Notes: generated from the sequence alone by a model not told the origin. DNA of 64,000 bases from Flavobacterium jejuense (GCF_006491595.2 NZ_VEVQ02000008.1:1-64000); one strand, 5' to 3'; shown: positions 54,959 through 64,000, counted from the first letter of the stretch. A program made the numbers and translations.

Positions 54959-56243
54959 TTTTATTATTTATGGTCTTCAAATTATGCTAATTCAAGCGTT
55001 CTTTTTGTTGGTATACCAAATGCTATTAGACAAAGAAACTTTCTTTAAGTGGAACCGATTTTATCTTTTGGGAACTATTTTGTTTTCTTTTATAGTTCCG
55101 TTTATCACAATTTCTGTTTTTAAAAATGCTAATCAGTTTGTGCAGCTTAACGAAGTTGTTTTGTATAATAAAAAAAGTAATGAAATTACAATGGCTGTTA
55201 AAAATCAATTAGATGCTAATTCTGTTGTTTTTTATGTTTATCTATTTGGATTGATTCTTTTTATGGTTCTTTTTTTTATTAAACTGAGGAGTATTTGGAA
55301 GCTAAAAAAGAATGCTAAAGTAATGATGTATAATAAAAATAAGATTTATGTTCTTAAACATTCAAATCAGGCTTTTTCATTTTTGAATTTCATTTTTATA
55401 GGAGAAAAAAACAAGAGTAATCAGGTTATTTTAAATCATGAATTAGTTCATAAATCAAAAAAACACTCTGTTGATTTATTGTTTTTAGAAATAACTAGAA
55501 TTTTATTTTGGTTCAATCCAATGTTATTGGTTTATCAAAATAAGTTGACTGAGGTTCATGAATTTGAGGCTGACGCAACAGTAGTGAAATTAGATAAAGT
55601 AGAATATTTTGAAAGTATAATTAATCAAATCTTTCAAGTCAGAAATTGGTCTTTTACCAATGATTTTTTCAATCAATCATTAATCAAAAAAAGAATAGTT
55701 ATGTTACAAAAATCAAAATCAAAAAAAAGCGCAGTAATTAAGTATGTTTTAGTTGTGCCAATGTTACTATTGAGTATTTTATTCTTTTCAAATTGTGTTG
55801 AAAAAGAAGAAGACCCCAGTGTTTATAGAACTAATATTGTTGAAGGTGATGAAACGGTTTTAGTAAAAAAGGAAGAGACAATTTCTTTTGAACGTTTTGA
55901 AAATGTTGATGAAACACCACGTTTTAAAGATTGTGAAGATGTTGCTGATGAAGAAACATTAGCTTGTTTTAACGAACAATTGAATTTGCATATCAAAAAA
56001 AACTTTGCCTATCCAGAGGTAGCTGCTGAAGAAAATATTCAAGGTAGGGTGGCTATTCAATTTATTATTGATGAAGAGGGTAATGTTACGAATGTTATGG
56101 CAAAAGGACCAAAAAACGGAAAGCTTCTAGAGGAAGAAGCTATTCGAATAGTGGAAGCTTTACCTCAATTTATTCCTGCCAAGTTAAATGGAAAATGCGT
56201 AAATGTAAAATATGGACTTCCTATTACATTTAAACTAATGTAG
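54951..56243 (+). CDS. M56 (BlaR1-like) membrane metallopeptidase fused to a TonB C-terminal domain
   Basis: 430 residues. Membrane helices near 5-22, 35-52 and 84-103, and a last one near 262-280, frame a gluzincin zinc site H163-E-L-V-H167 with a third ligand in HEFEAD (E206). The extracytoplasmic tail has a cysteine pair C328...C339 and a TonB C-terminal domain (about 345-430; YPEVAAEENIQGRVAIQFIIDEEGNV, LPQFIPAKLNGK). There is no penicillin-binding sensor domain as in BlaR1. It probably senses an envelope signal and relieves BlaI repression by proteolysis. Cotranscribed with blaI and the genes downstream. Confidence 0.88.
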   Translation: MSNFIIYGLQIMLIQAFFLLVYQMLLDKETFFKWNRFYLLGTILFSFIVPFITISVFKNANQFVQLNEVVLYNKKSNEITMAVKNQLDANSVVFYVYLFGLILFMVLFFIKLRSIWKLKKNAKVMMYNKNKIYVLKHSNQAFSFLNFIFIGEKNKSNQVILNHELVHKSKKHSVDLLFLEITRILFWFNPMLLVYQNKLTEVHEFEADATVVKLDKVEYFESIINQIFQVRNWSFTNDFFNQSLIKKRIVMLQKSKSKKSAVIKYVLVVPMLLLSILFFSNCVEKEEDPSVYRTNIVEGDETVLVKKEETISFERFENVDETPRFKDCEDVADEETLACFNEQLNLHIKKNFAYPEVAAEENIQGRVAIQFIIDEEGNVTNVMAKGPKNGKLLEEEAIRIVEALPQFIPAKLNGKCVNVKYGLPITFKLM

Positions 56244-56249
56244 TATTAC

Positions 56250-57359
56250 ATGAAAAAAGGATACTTATTGTTTGCATTATTTGTTTCTCAAATAGTTTGT
56301 ACGCAAAATTTTAAATTGGCTGATAGCCTTCTTGCTGTTGGCCAATTTGACAAAGCTATTGAATCGTATCAAAAAGAAACACATCTTAATAAATATTTCA
56401 AAATAGCAAAAGCCTTTGAAGCTAAAGGGAATACTAAAGAAGCCTATTTGAGTTACCAAAATTATTTAAAAAAAGATTCTTTAAATCAAATGGTTAATTA
56501 TAATTATGGATTGATGTTAATAGAATTGGCTAAATTCAAAGAAGCACAAATTTGTTTTAATCAATTGGTTAAAACCAATGAAAATCCAACATTTTATTAT
56601 TATTTAGGTTTGTCATATGAGAAGCAGAATGCTATTTCAGAAGCCTTATATCATTATCAAAAAAGTTCAAAATTAGACTCTCTTTACTTTAAAAGTAATT
56701 ACAAATTAGCAGTGCTGTTAATTAATCAAAAAAAGATTGAGGAAGCGAAAAAGATATGTACTCGTTTTTTAAACGAAAATCAAGAGGATATTGAAATGCT
56801 CAAACTAAGGGCACAAATCAATTATGTTCAGGAAAATTACAATCAAGCAATAATTGATTTTAACCAATTATTACTTTTAGGTCAAACTGAAACTTTCATT
56901 CTTGATAAATTGGCAAAGTCTTATTATGAAAAAAAAGAGTATCAAAGAAGTAGTATCATTTTTTCTACTTTAATAGATGAATTAGATGAGGCTTCATATT
57001 ATTTTTATCGAGGAAAATGTTATGGTTTCTTAAATGAATTAGAGAAAGCGGAAGTAGATATTAAAACAAGCATTGAACTAAAGAGTTTTACATTTGAAAA
57101 CGAATATTTTTATTTGGGATATTTCTACCAAAGAAAAAAGAATTTCAAAAAAGCTCTATATTATTATAGAAAAGCTATCAAGGAAGATAAAAATCACTTA
57201 GAGGCTAATTACCAAATACTTATTATAAAAGATTACTTGGGAAATAGTAATAATGAAATGCTTAAAGAATATCAATTGTTTTTAAAAAAATTTCCAAGTC
57301 TAGCAGAAGAAAAAAAACAATATTTAAGTAATAGAATAAATCAATTAAAAGAAAAATAA
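56250..57359 (+). CDS. exported TPR protein
   Basis: 369 residues: signal peptide MKKGYLLFALFVSQIVCTQ, then about nine TPR-like 34-residue units (YHYQKSSKLDSLYFKSNYKLAVLLINQ; ALYYYRKAIKEDKNHLEANY). A likely periplasmic scaffold. It begins 6 bp after the M56 stop, so it is part of the same operon and may assemble the sensor complex (inference). Confidence 0.85.
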   Translation: MKKGYLLFALFVSQIVCTQNFKLADSLLAVGQFDKAIESYQKETHLNKYFKIAKAFEAKGNTKEAYLSYQNYLKKDSLNQMVNYNYGLMLIELAKFKEAQICFNQLVKTNENPTFYYYLGLSYEKQNAISEALYHYQKSSKLDSLYFKSNYKLAVLLINQKKIEEAKKICTRFLNENQEDIEMLKLRAQINYVQENYNQAIIDFNQLLLLGQTETFILDKLAKSYYEKKEYQRSSIIFSTLIDELDEASYYFYRGKCYGFLNELEKAEVDIKTSIELKSFTFENEYFYLGYFYQRKKNFKKALYYYRKAIKEDKNHLEANYQILIIKDYLGNSNNEMLKEYQLFLKKFPSLAEEKKQYLSNRINQLKEK

Positions 57360-57571
57360 ATTCGGGGTTTTGAAATTTGCAATTATGAGATTGTTATTTT
57401 AAATTAAATTAATTTTGTATAAAATATTTTTTATAGTCTTTTTTTATTGACTTAATATTTTTTTTGTATTTTAGATATGGATTTTCTATCAATTCAACGT
57501 TTGAATAGAGTTTTGTTGATTGAAAAACTGAAACTATAAAGTGCTTTATTGGTGTCCTAAAAAAACAAAAT

Positions 57572-58057
57572 ATGATTGAAAATACTATCAAAATAAAATT
57601 AAAAAGTAGAGCGTTATTATTTTTTATTTTCATAATATCTCTATCAATTACTTCGTTTGAAAATATATCATTAGCTTCTGAAGATTTTATTGAATTTGAA
57701 GTGACAGAAGTGGTGCCATTGTTTAAAGGGTGTGATAATTCAAATTCTAGAAAGGAGTCTGTTGAATGTTTTAATAAGAAGATGATGAATCATATTAAAA
57801 GAAATTTCAACTATCCAGAAGAAGCTTTAGAAAAAAGAATTCAAGGTAGAGTGGATGTTAGTTTTATTATTAATCAATCTGGAAAAGTAGAAAATATTAA
57901 AGCTAATGCTTCAAATGTAAAAGACTCTGATAAGAAAATATTAGAAATAGAGGCGACAAGAATTGTATCCTTATTGCCAAAATTTACTCCTGGAATGCAT
58001 AAAGGTAAAATTGTAAATGTAAAGTATGGTTTGCCTATTGTTTTTAAAATGATGTAA
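57572..58057 (+). CDS. small exported protein with TonB C-terminal domain
   Basis: 161 residues. N-terminal hydrophobic stretch (ALLFFIFIISLSITSFENISLA) as signal peptide, then a cysteine pair C54...C66 (FKGCDNSNS ... VECFNKK) and a TonB C-terminal domain (YPEEALEKRIQGRVDVSFIINQSGKVENI ... FKMM). The mature part aligns end to end with the C-terminal part of the M56 protein, and looks like a duplicated sensor domain without the protease. It lies 212 bp after the TPR gene. Confidence 0.8.
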   Translation: MIENTIKIKLKSRALLFFIFIISLSITSFENISLASEDFIEFEVTEVVPLFKGCDNSNSRKESVECFNKKMMNHIKRNFNYPEEALEKRIQGRVDVSFIINQSGKVENIKANASNVKDSDKKILEIEATRIVSLLPKFTPGMHKGKIVNVKYGLPIVFKMM

Positions 58058-58142
58058 TGGTATTGAAAGCTATTCTTAGTTTAGATTTTAACACTTCAAA
58101 ATAATTGTAAATAAAAAATACTATTTTTACAAAAAATATATT

Positions 58143-58628
58143 TTGAGAAGAAATACATACATTTTATTATTGCTTCTTTTTACACTTTTTTCTTGTCAGC
58201 TTTTTGACAAAAAAGTTCCTGATAAAGAAAAATTGCTAAAAGAAGAATTAGAAAAAATTAATTGGGAAGAGGTAGATGAATTTCCAACAGTGAATAATTG
58301 TGATTCTATTTTAGATAAGGAACTTCAAAAAAAATGTTTCTTTGATTACCTAATTCAAAATATCCAACAAAGAATTGGTGTAGATACTTTGCAGATTATG
58401 TATCCAGAAGTAGATACAATTGCAGTAAAAGTCACGATTAATCCAGATGCAACTCTTGAATTTCATACTGAAGTACCTAAAGAAGCTGTTACCTATGATA
58501 TTAAAGTTATAGATAGTATACTTCAAAATAGATTATCAGATTTCCCTCATGTTGAACCTGCTATTAAAAGAGGAATAAAGGTAAAATCGCAATTCATATT
58601 ACCTGTGATTATTAAAGTGGAAGAATAA
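58143..58628 (+). CDS. small lipoprotein, diverged relative of the TonB_C module
   Basis: 161 residues, TTG start; a lipoprotein signal (RRNTYILLLLLFTLFSC, lipobox cysteine near residue 18). It keeps the cysteine pair at the same spacing (C53...C65; VNNCDSILD ... KKCFFDY) and the IQNI amphipathic helix, then diverges through a TonB_C-like beta region (VKVTINPDATLEFHTEVP ... QFILPVIIKV). No family name is certain. It closes the blaI gene cluster. Confidence 0.7.
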   Translation: MRRNTYILLLLLFTLFSCQLFDKKVPDKEKLLKEELEKINWEEVDEFPTVNNCDSILDKELQKKCFFDYLIQNIQQRIGVDTLQIMYPEVDTIAVKVTINPDATLEFHTEVPKEAVTYDIKVIDSILQNRLSDFPHVEPAIKRGIKVKSQFILPVIIKVEE

Positions 58629-58630
58629 GT

Positions 58631-59731
58631 TTATTTTTTAAACTTTCTGCCTTTCCAAGTATAATTGCCAAATAATGCATAAAAAGCTACAACACTGCTA
58701 AAAAAAGGATAGAAAAATAAACTCATTAAAGTCCATCTTAATTTGGATTTGAAATAAAAAGAGGTTTGAAGTAAAAGAATATAGTCTACTATGAACTTTA
58801 TGCTTGTAAACAACAAAAAATCTTCAATTGTAGCATATTTTGTAAGAGATATAAATAGGGCTAAAATCCAACATAAATTAGTAAGAAACACAGTAATAGC
58901 AGTGGTTTTGCCAAATAAGGAATAGTATTCTGTACTTTTTGAGGCCCATCTTACACGCTGAAAAAATAATTTTTTCCACGAAGAAACACTTTCAGTATGA
59001 ATAATACTTTCTGAATGCATACAAAACCCTATGGCTGTCTTTTCTTTTTGTATTGCTTTTTGTAAAAGGAAAACGTCATCACCACTAGCTATTAAATTGT
59101 TGCCTTCAAAACCGTTCAATTCTCTGAAAAAAACCTTCTTATAAGCAAAATTAGCTCCATTACACATAAAAGGTTCATTAATTCCAAAGCTTCCTATTGT
59201 AGCTCCTTGTAGGCTTAAAAAATCTAAATTTTGAAAAGCATGCAAAAAACCTTTTTTGTTAGAATAACGTACACCAGCAACAACCATTTTTTTATGGGTT
59301 TGTTGGATATAATTGTCTAAAATTTTCAGCCAATTGGGTTTTACTATACAATCAGCATCTGTTGTAATAATCCAGTCGTGAGTAGCTATTTTTATAGCAG
59401 TTTCAATAGCGTCTTTTTTAGGAGAATTTGATTTTCTATTAGTATTGATTACTGTAATGTGAAGTTTAGAATTTGGAACTTGAAACTTTTCTTCAGAGGC
59501 ATCATCTACTAAAATGACTTCATACAGCTCTTTTGGGTAGTTTAGAGAGGATAAAGAAGCCAATAGTTTAGGTAAAGTATAAGTTTCATTACGGAATGGA
59601 ATTATAATAGAAAATTTATTTTTTGGAGAAGTGTCATAAAAAGATGTTGGCTTCATTTTAGTAAAACCAAAAATTAAAAGGCATATAACTAATGCATAAA
59701 TAAAAAGAACTGTAAATAAAAATACAATCAT
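58631..59731 (-). CDS. family 2 glycosyltransferase, membrane-associated
   Basis: 366 residues. An N-terminal helix (FLFTVLFIYALVICLLIFGF), GT-A domain with the donor motif (FSIIIPFRNE, LVDDASEE), the DAD motif in TTDADCIVKPNW, and QRVRW (acceptor motif), then three to four C-terminal membrane helices. It transfers sugars to a membrane acceptor. It overlaps the flippase-like gene by 4 bp, so the pair acts together. Confidence 0.9.
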   Translation of the reverse strand: MIVFLFTVLFIYALVICLLIFGFTKMKPTSFYDTSPKNKFSIIIPFRNETYTLPKLLASLSSLNYPKELYEVILVDDASEEKFQVPNSKLHITVINTNRKSNSPKKDAIETAIKIATHDWIITTDADCIVKPNWLKILDNYIQQTHKKMVVAGVRYSNKKGFLHAFQNLDFLSLQGATIGSFGINEPFMCNGANFAYKKVFFRELNGFEGNNLIASGDDVFLLQKAIQKEKTAIGFCMHSESIIHTESVSSWKKLFFQRVRWASKSTEYYSLFGKTTAITVFLTNLCWILALFISLTKYATIEDFLLFTSIKFIVDYILLLQTSFYFKSKLRWTLMSLFFYPFFSSVVAFYALFGNYTWKGRKFKK

Positions 59732-60675
59732 CTTTGTTGTGGTTTAAATCGTAAAACAAAATAACTGCCAATTACCACAGGAATAACCAAATTAAAAAAC
59801 CACATAATTGAAGTGATCATTACTATCTTCCATTCGTTAATGTCAAATTTAGAAAATAAATAAACGGCAACACCTCCTTTAATAGCGACATCCATAAAAT
59901 GAATGCTAGGAAGTAATGAAGCTATAAAATACAGGGTAAAAATAAGAGATAGAGCTGTAGAATAAGGAATTTCACAATTAAAAATCACTAATAAATAATA
60001 AAATTGGTGAGAAAAAACAAGATATCGCATAGTAGATAACTGGAAATTCGTCATCATGATGTTTGAAGGAAATTGCTTGATTTTTCTAATTAATTTTTCA
60101 ATCGAAAATCCGTAAATACTAACCTTTTTGTATTTAATTATCAGAAAGACTATAAGAATGAAAAGTATAAAAAAAATGAAATAGACCGTTTTTATTTTGA
60201 AGTGTACCCAAAGCATAGTTTCTGTCTTTTTTATGCTTAAAAGAATAATTCCTAAAATGCCAAAAAAGCATGTGGTAGCCATTTGCGAACTGTTGCTTAT
60301 GAAGTTAAGAAATAAGATTTTTTTCGCTTGTTCTTTTGAGTAAAACAATATTTTGGCTCCATATTCACCTATTCTGTTAGGAGTGAAAATGGAAGCGGTT
60401 AATGATCCTAAACTTTGTTTGGAAGATTCGAAAAAGGTAATTTCTTTAAAATAAGACACTAAATTCTGCCATTTGAAAATCTCTAAAACCCAATTTGTTA
60501 TTGAAAATAAAATTAAAATTAGAATAGCTTTAAAAGAAATAGAACTCGAAACAGCATTCCAATCTATTTTTTTATTTTGCAATTGATAATAAATATAACC
60601 CAAAGCCATACTTACAACCAAAAGTTTGAGTATTACTAATAAGAATTGTTTAGCTTTGTCAGGCATTGTAATCAT
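59728..60675 (-). CDS. flippase-like membrane protein (LPG synthase TM / YbhN-like)
   Basis: 315 residues with about eight membrane segments. NRIGEYGAK in a loop after the second helix is the conserved motif of the lysylphosphatidylglycerol synthase TM/flippase-like family (PF03706). It may move a lipid-linked sugar made by the glycosyltransferase. First gene of its operon, divergent from ruvC by 53 bp. Confidence 0.85.
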   Translation of the reverse strand: MITMPDKAKQFLLVILKLLVVSMALGYIYYQLQNKKIDWNAVSSSISFKAILILILFSITNWVLEIFKWQNLVSYFKEITFFESSKQSLGSLTASIFTPNRIGEYGAKILFYSKEQAKKILFLNFISNSSQMATTCFFGILGIILLSIKKTETMLWVHFKIKTVYFIFFILFILIVFLIIKYKKVSIYGFSIEKLIRKIKQFPSNIMMTNFQLSTMRYLVFSHQFYYLLVIFNCEIPYSTALSLIFTLYFIASLLPSIHFMDVAIKGGVAVYLFSKFDINEWKIVMITSIMWFFNLVIPVVIGSYFVLRFKPQQR

Positions 60676-60728
60676 AAACGCAAAGTAATAAACTTTAAGC
60701 TTTAAACTTTAATTTTTAAACTAAAATT

Positions 60729-61283
60729 TTGGCAAACGAACGCATCATATTAGGAATTGACCCAGGAACGACCATAATGGGTTTTGGTTTGATTAAAGTC
60801 GTCAACAAAAAAATGGAATTTCTTCAATTGAACGAATTAATTCTTAATAAATATGATGATCATTATACCAAATTAAAAGTCATTTTTGAGCGAACAATCG
60901 AGCTAATAGAAACGCACCATCCAGATGAAATCGCTATTGAAGCCCCTTTCTTTGGTAAAAATGTGCAATCCATGTTAAAACTAGGTAGAGCACAGGGTGT
61001 AGCAATGGCTGCTGGTTTGTCAAGGCAAATACCTATTACAGAATATGAGCCAAAGAAAATAAAAATGGCCATCACTGGAAATGGTAATGCAAGTAAAGAA
61101 CAAGTCGCGAAAATGCTCCAACAATTATTAGGCTTAAAAACGCTACCCAAAAATCTCGATTCAACTGACGGTTTAGCAGCTGCAGTTTGTCACTTTTTCA
61201 ATACAGGGAAAGTAATAGGAGAAAAAAGTTATACAGGTTGGGATGCTTTCGTGAAACAGAATGAGAATAGAGTGAAGAAATGA
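60729..61283 (+). CDS. ruvC: crossover junction endodeoxyribonuclease RuvC
   Basis: 184 residues, TTG start. Holliday-junction resolvase motifs: D11 in LGIDPGTT, glutamate in AIEAPFFGKN, and the aspartates in DSTDGLAAAVCH. Its stop overlaps the hemW start by 4 bp (ATGA). Confidence 0.96.
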   Translation: MANERIILGIDPGTTIMGFGLIKVVNKKMEFLQLNELILNKYDDHYTKLKVIFERTIELIETHHPDEIAIEAPFFGKNVQSMLKLGRAQGVAMAAGLSRQIPITEYEPKKIKMAITGNGNASKEQVAKMLQQLLGLKTLPKNLDSTDGLAAAVCHFFNTGKVIGEKSYTGWDAFVKQNENRVKK

Positions 61284-62428
61284 GCGGCATTTACATTCAT
61301 ATTCCTTTTTGCAAACAAGCTTGCCATTACTGTGATTTTCATTTTTCTACTAGTTTGAAAAAGAAAGACGAAATGGTTTTGGCTCTAGCCAAAGAAATTG
61401 CCATGCGAAAAAATGAAGCAGCTAATGAAATCATTGAAACCATTTATTTTGGAGGAGGAACACCTAGTATTTTGTCTATTGAAGATTTGAAATTTTTAAT
61501 AGATTCAGTTTACCAAAATTACAAAGTAGTTGCTAATCCAGAAATTACCGTTGAGGCTAATCCAGATGATTTAACGGAAGAACGAATAATTGAACTGTCT
61601 CATAATAGAGTAAATCGGTTATCAATAGGAATTCAATCTTTTTTTGAAGCCGATTTAAAAATGATGAATCGTGCTCATAATGCAAATGAAGCTGAGAAAT
61701 GTTTAGCAATAGCAACTCAATATTTCGATAATATTTCACTCGATTTAATTTATGGGATTCCAGGTTCAAGTAATGAAAAATGGAAGAAAAACATTGAAAA
61801 AGCGCTTTCTTTTGGCATTTCTCATATCTCAAGCTATGCTTTAACGGTTGAGCCAAAAACAGCTTTGGAAAAATTTATCAAAAAAGGAATTATCAATCAA
61901 CCTGACGACGAAGTAGCACAAGAGCAGTTTCATATTTTAGTAGATACTTTGCAGGAAAATGGATTCGTACATTATGAATTGTCTAATTTTGGGAAACCAG
62001 ATTATTTTTCTAAGAATAATTCAGCTTATTGGTTAGGAAAAAAATATATTGGAATTGGTCCTTCAGCACATAGTTATGATGGTAAGAATAGAGGTTGGAA
62101 TGTTTCTAATAATGCATTGTATATCAAATCGATTGAAGAAAATAAGTTGCCTTTTGAAACGGAAACATTAACTAAAAACGACCGTTATAATGAATATATT
62201 ATGACAGGTTTAAGAACTATTTGGGGTGTTTCATTGGAACGAATTGAAAACGAATTTGGAACTAAATATTTAGATTATTTAAACAAACACGTAAAACGTT
62301 TTCTTGAGGATGATTTGTTGGAGATTATCGCTTCAAGTGAAGACGGTAACATATTGACAACTACCAAAAAAGGAAAGTTTCTATGTGATGGAATAGCTTC
62401 CGATTTATTTTTGCTAAATTTGGAATAA
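61280..62428 (+). CDS. hemW: radical SAM heme chaperone HemW
   Basis: 382 residues. Radical-SAM motif C11-KQA-C15-HY-C18, YFGGGTPS, and VEANPDDLT, SIGIQSF, SLDLIYGIP; a C-terminal HemN-like domain. HemW delivers heme to respiratory enzymes. It lacks the CxxxCxxC-C of coproporphyrinogen dehydrogenase HemN, so the HemW call is preferred. Translationally coupled to ruvC. Confidence 0.94.
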   Translation: MSGIYIHIPFCKQACHYCDFHFSTSLKKKDEMVLALAKEIAMRKNEAANEIIETIYFGGGTPSILSIEDLKFLIDSVYQNYKVVANPEITVEANPDDLTEERIIELSHNRVNRLSIGIQSFFEADLKMMNRAHNANEAEKCLAIATQYFDNISLDLIYGIPGSSNEKWKKNIEKALSFGISHISSYALTVEPKTALEKFIKKGIINQPDDEVAQEQFHILVDTLQENGFVHYELSNFGKPDYFSKNNSAYWLGKKYIGIGPSAHSYDGKNRGWNVSNNALYIKSIEENKLPFETETLTKNDRYNEYIMTGLRTIWGVSLERIENEFGTKYLDYLNKHVKRFLEDDLLEIIASSEDGNILTTTKKGKFLCDGIASDLFLLNLE

Positions 62429-62440
62429 AATTATTTTCTA

Positions 62441-63208
62441 TTGAAAACAGCTATTCAACATAACAATCAAGTGTTTGAAGTCGATTTGTCAAAACCTTTA
62501 GATATTTCTATTCCACTTACAAATGATGAGCAAAACCCTATTGCATGGTATCAAAATGTACCTCAAATAGGGCCTGTTGTAATGGGTGAATGGATAGGAA
62601 AAGTATCAGAAGGTAAATCATCAACTAATTTTAATAATATATTTTTCAACCCTCATGCTCATGGTACGCATACAGAGTGTTTAGGTCATATTACAAAAGA
62701 ATTTTATAGTATCAATCAATCTTTAAAACAGTTTTTTTTTACTGCTGAGGTAATTTCGGTTGAACCAATAAAAAAGGAGGAAGATTTAGTTATTACAAGG
62801 GGACACATTGAAAAGGCTTTACTGAATAAAGAAACAGAAGCAATCATTATTCGAACTTTACCAAATCCAGAGAATAAAAAGCACTTAAAATATTCCAATA
62901 CAAATCCACCTTATTTATTAGAAGAAGCAGCAATTTATATAAGAGAAATTGGAATAAAACATCTTTTGATTGATTTGCCAAGTGTAGATAAAGAACACGA
63001 TGAAGGAAAGTTGTTGGCTCACAAAGCATTTTGGAATGTAAAAAACACAAAAAAATTGAATGAAGATGCCAGATTAACTAGCACTATAACGGAAATGATT
63101 TACGTGGACCATTCTATTTCTGACGGTAATTATATTTTGAACTTACAAATAGCTTCATTTGAAAATGATGCTTCACCAAGCAAGCCTGTTTTGTATAAAA
63201 TCATATAA
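62441..63208 (+). CDS. cyclase family protein
   Basis: 255 residues, TTG start 12 bp after hemW. The metal-binding motif HAHGTHTECLGH corresponds to HxGTHxDxPxH of cyclase/kynurenine-formamidase-like enzymes, with Glu in place of Asp and Leu-Gly for Pro. A C-terminal YVDHSISDGNYILN segment is typical. These zinc or manganese hydrolases act on formyl-kynurenine, isatin and similar compounds; the substrate is unknown. Confidence 0.85.
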   Translation: MKTAIQHNNQVFEVDLSKPLDISIPLTNDEQNPIAWYQNVPQIGPVVMGEWIGKVSEGKSSTNFNNIFFNPHAHGTHTECLGHITKEFYSINQSLKQFFFTAEVISVEPIKKEEDLVITRGHIEKALLNKETEAIIIRTLPNPENKKHLKYSNTNPPYLLEEAAIYIREIGIKHLLIDLPSVDKEHDEGKLLAHKAFWNVKNTKKLNEDARLTSTITEMIYVDHSISDGNYILNLQIASFENDASPSKPVLYKII

Positions 63209-63234
63209 AAAAAAGACTGTTCTTTCGAACAGCC
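63207..63234. terminator. terminator between the cyclase gene and amt
   Basis: CTGTTC-TTTC-GAACAG stem. On the minus strand it is followed by a run of T's, so it ends amt; on the plus strand it is weak. Confidence 0.7.
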
Positions 63235-63264
63235 TTCTTCTAAAAATAATTAAGAATAAAATGG

Positions 63265-64000
63265 TTATTTTTCATTTAACCTGAAATCAGGATAAGCATT
63301 CATCCCGTGTTCCGTGATGTCTAGGCCTTCGGTTTCATCTTTTTCAGAAACTCTTAATCCTAGAGTCTTTTTCAGAATAAATAATACTATAAATGTAGTA
63401 GTTATTGCCCAAGCACCTATTGCAAAAACACCAACTGCTTGAATGCCAATTTTTGAAAAACCACCACCATATAGCAAACCACCATCGATTGCAAAAACAC
63501 CAACTAATATTGTTCCTAAAGCACCACATACACCATGTACTGAAATAGCACCTACTGGATCGTCAATTTTAAGTTTTTCGTCTATAAAAGTAATTGCTAG
63601 AACAACTACTAATCCACAAATTGCTCCAATGGCTAAAGCTCCACCATTTGAAACGGCAGCACACCCAGCAGTAATTCCAACTAATCCTGCTAAAGCACCG
63701 TTTAATGTCATTGATACATCTGGTTTTTTGTATTTAATCCAAGTATAGAACATGGCTACAATGGCACCTGCTGCTGCTGCTAGATTGGTTGTAATGAAAA
63801 CATTAGAAACATTTTTTGCATGTTCTCCAGAAATAGCTAATTCAGAACCTCCATTAAATCCAAACCATCCGAACCAAAGAATTAAAACTCCGAGTGCTCC
63901 ATACATCATATTGTGTCCAGGGATTGCGTTAGATTTTCCATCTGTATATTTTCCTATTCTAGGGCCAACTAAATAAGCAGCAACTAATGCGGCCCAACCT
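63265..64000 (-). CDS. amt: ammonium transporter, 3' part (runs off the window)
   Basis: The C-terminal ~245 residues of an Amt/MEP/Rh transporter; the reading frame stays open to the window edge at 64000. FGWFGFNGGSELA, LAGLVGITAGCAAVSNGGA, DDPVGAISVHGVCGALGTILVGVFA and the GLRVSEKDETEGLDITEHGMNAY cytosolic tail are diagnostic. It imports ammonium and is normally controlled by a GlnK protein, which would lie nearby but is not in the window. Confidence 0.93.
   Translation of the reverse strand, partial: GWAALVAAYLVGPRIGKYTDGKSNAIPGHNMMYGALGVLILWFGWFGFNGGSELAISGEHAKNVSNVFITTNLAAAAGAIVAMFYTWIKYKKPDVSMTLNGALAGLVGITAGCAAVSNGGALAIGAICGLVVVLAITFIDEKLKIDDPVGAISVHGVCGALGTILVGVFAIDGGLLYGGGFSKIGIQAVGVFAIGAWAITTTFIVLFILKKTLGLRVSEKDETEGLDITEHGMNAYPDFRLNEK

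Noticed and set aside
54590..56243. A beta-lactam resistance operon (blaI-blaR1)
   Set aside because: No beta-lactamase and no penicillin-binding sensor domain; the M56 protein ends in a TonB_C domain instead.
63443..63976. Two plus-strand ORFs over the end of the window
   Set aside because: Both are antisense to the ammonium transporter gene, low-complexity Pro/Ala-rich shadows.

Overview
The window looks like chromosome of a Flavobacterium-like member of the Flavobacteriaceae (Bacteroidota). It is AT-rich. Many genes carry type IX secretion system (T9SS) sorting domains of type A or B, and GLPGLI-family proteins are present. The DNA polymerase III alpha subunit has a fused N-terminal exonuclease. 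Bacteroidota-type promoter boxes (TAnnTTTG, often with an upstream TTG) precede many genes. No phage, integrase, transposase or CRISPR genes were seen. The right edge cuts an ammonium transporter gene; the left edge starts just before a PorE-like gene.

Layout. 0-3 kb: a TPR/WD40-like/OmpA cell-envelope protein, QueD, and a 2-oxoglutarate oxygenase divergent from queD. 3-13 kb, minus strand: a probable operon of GNAT acetyltransferase, aspartate kinase, a giant putative outer-membrane protein, a 1167-residue type B T9SS surface protein and a crotonase. 13-19.5 kb: fructose-bisphosphatase, TerB, a HupE/deoxycytidylate deaminase/S41 protease operon, a MarC/small membrane protein/flavoprotein operon and a DUF3109 protein. 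19.8-25 kb: nucleotide metabolism (NrdB, NrdA, dGTPase).

25-38.6 kb is the accessory heart of the window. A propeller-type sensor histidine kinase and a LuxR-type response regulator are separated by about 10 kb of secreted repeat proteins: two seven-unit propellers, one six-unit NHL propeller and three leucine-rich-repeat proteins. Promoter leaders and C-terminal sorting domains have been exchanged among the last four T9SS proteins. 38.6-40.5 kb: rpsP-rimM-trmN6 operon. 40.6-46 kb: a lipoprotein, a GLPGLI-GLPGLI-outer-membrane receptor operon and a small gene with an apparent frameshift. 46-53 kb: dnaE, peroxiredoxin-like protein, thioredoxin, a DUF58 protein and a tandemly duplicated tRNA-Asp(GTC). 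54.5-58.6 kb: a BlaI repressor with three palindromic operators over its own promoter, an M56 (BlaR1-like) membrane protease fused to a TonB C-terminal domain, a TPR protein and two small exported proteins that repeat the cysteine-pair/TonB-C module. 58.6-64 kb: glycosyltransferase plus flippase-like protein, ruvC-hemW, a cyclase-family protein and the partial amt gene.

The two most interesting loci are the BlaI/M56-TonB_C cluster, a likely envelope-sensing system with no beta-lactam connection visible, and the modular secreted-repeat-protein island inside what looks like a split two-component pair. All functional calls rest on recognising motifs by eye; no database search was run.
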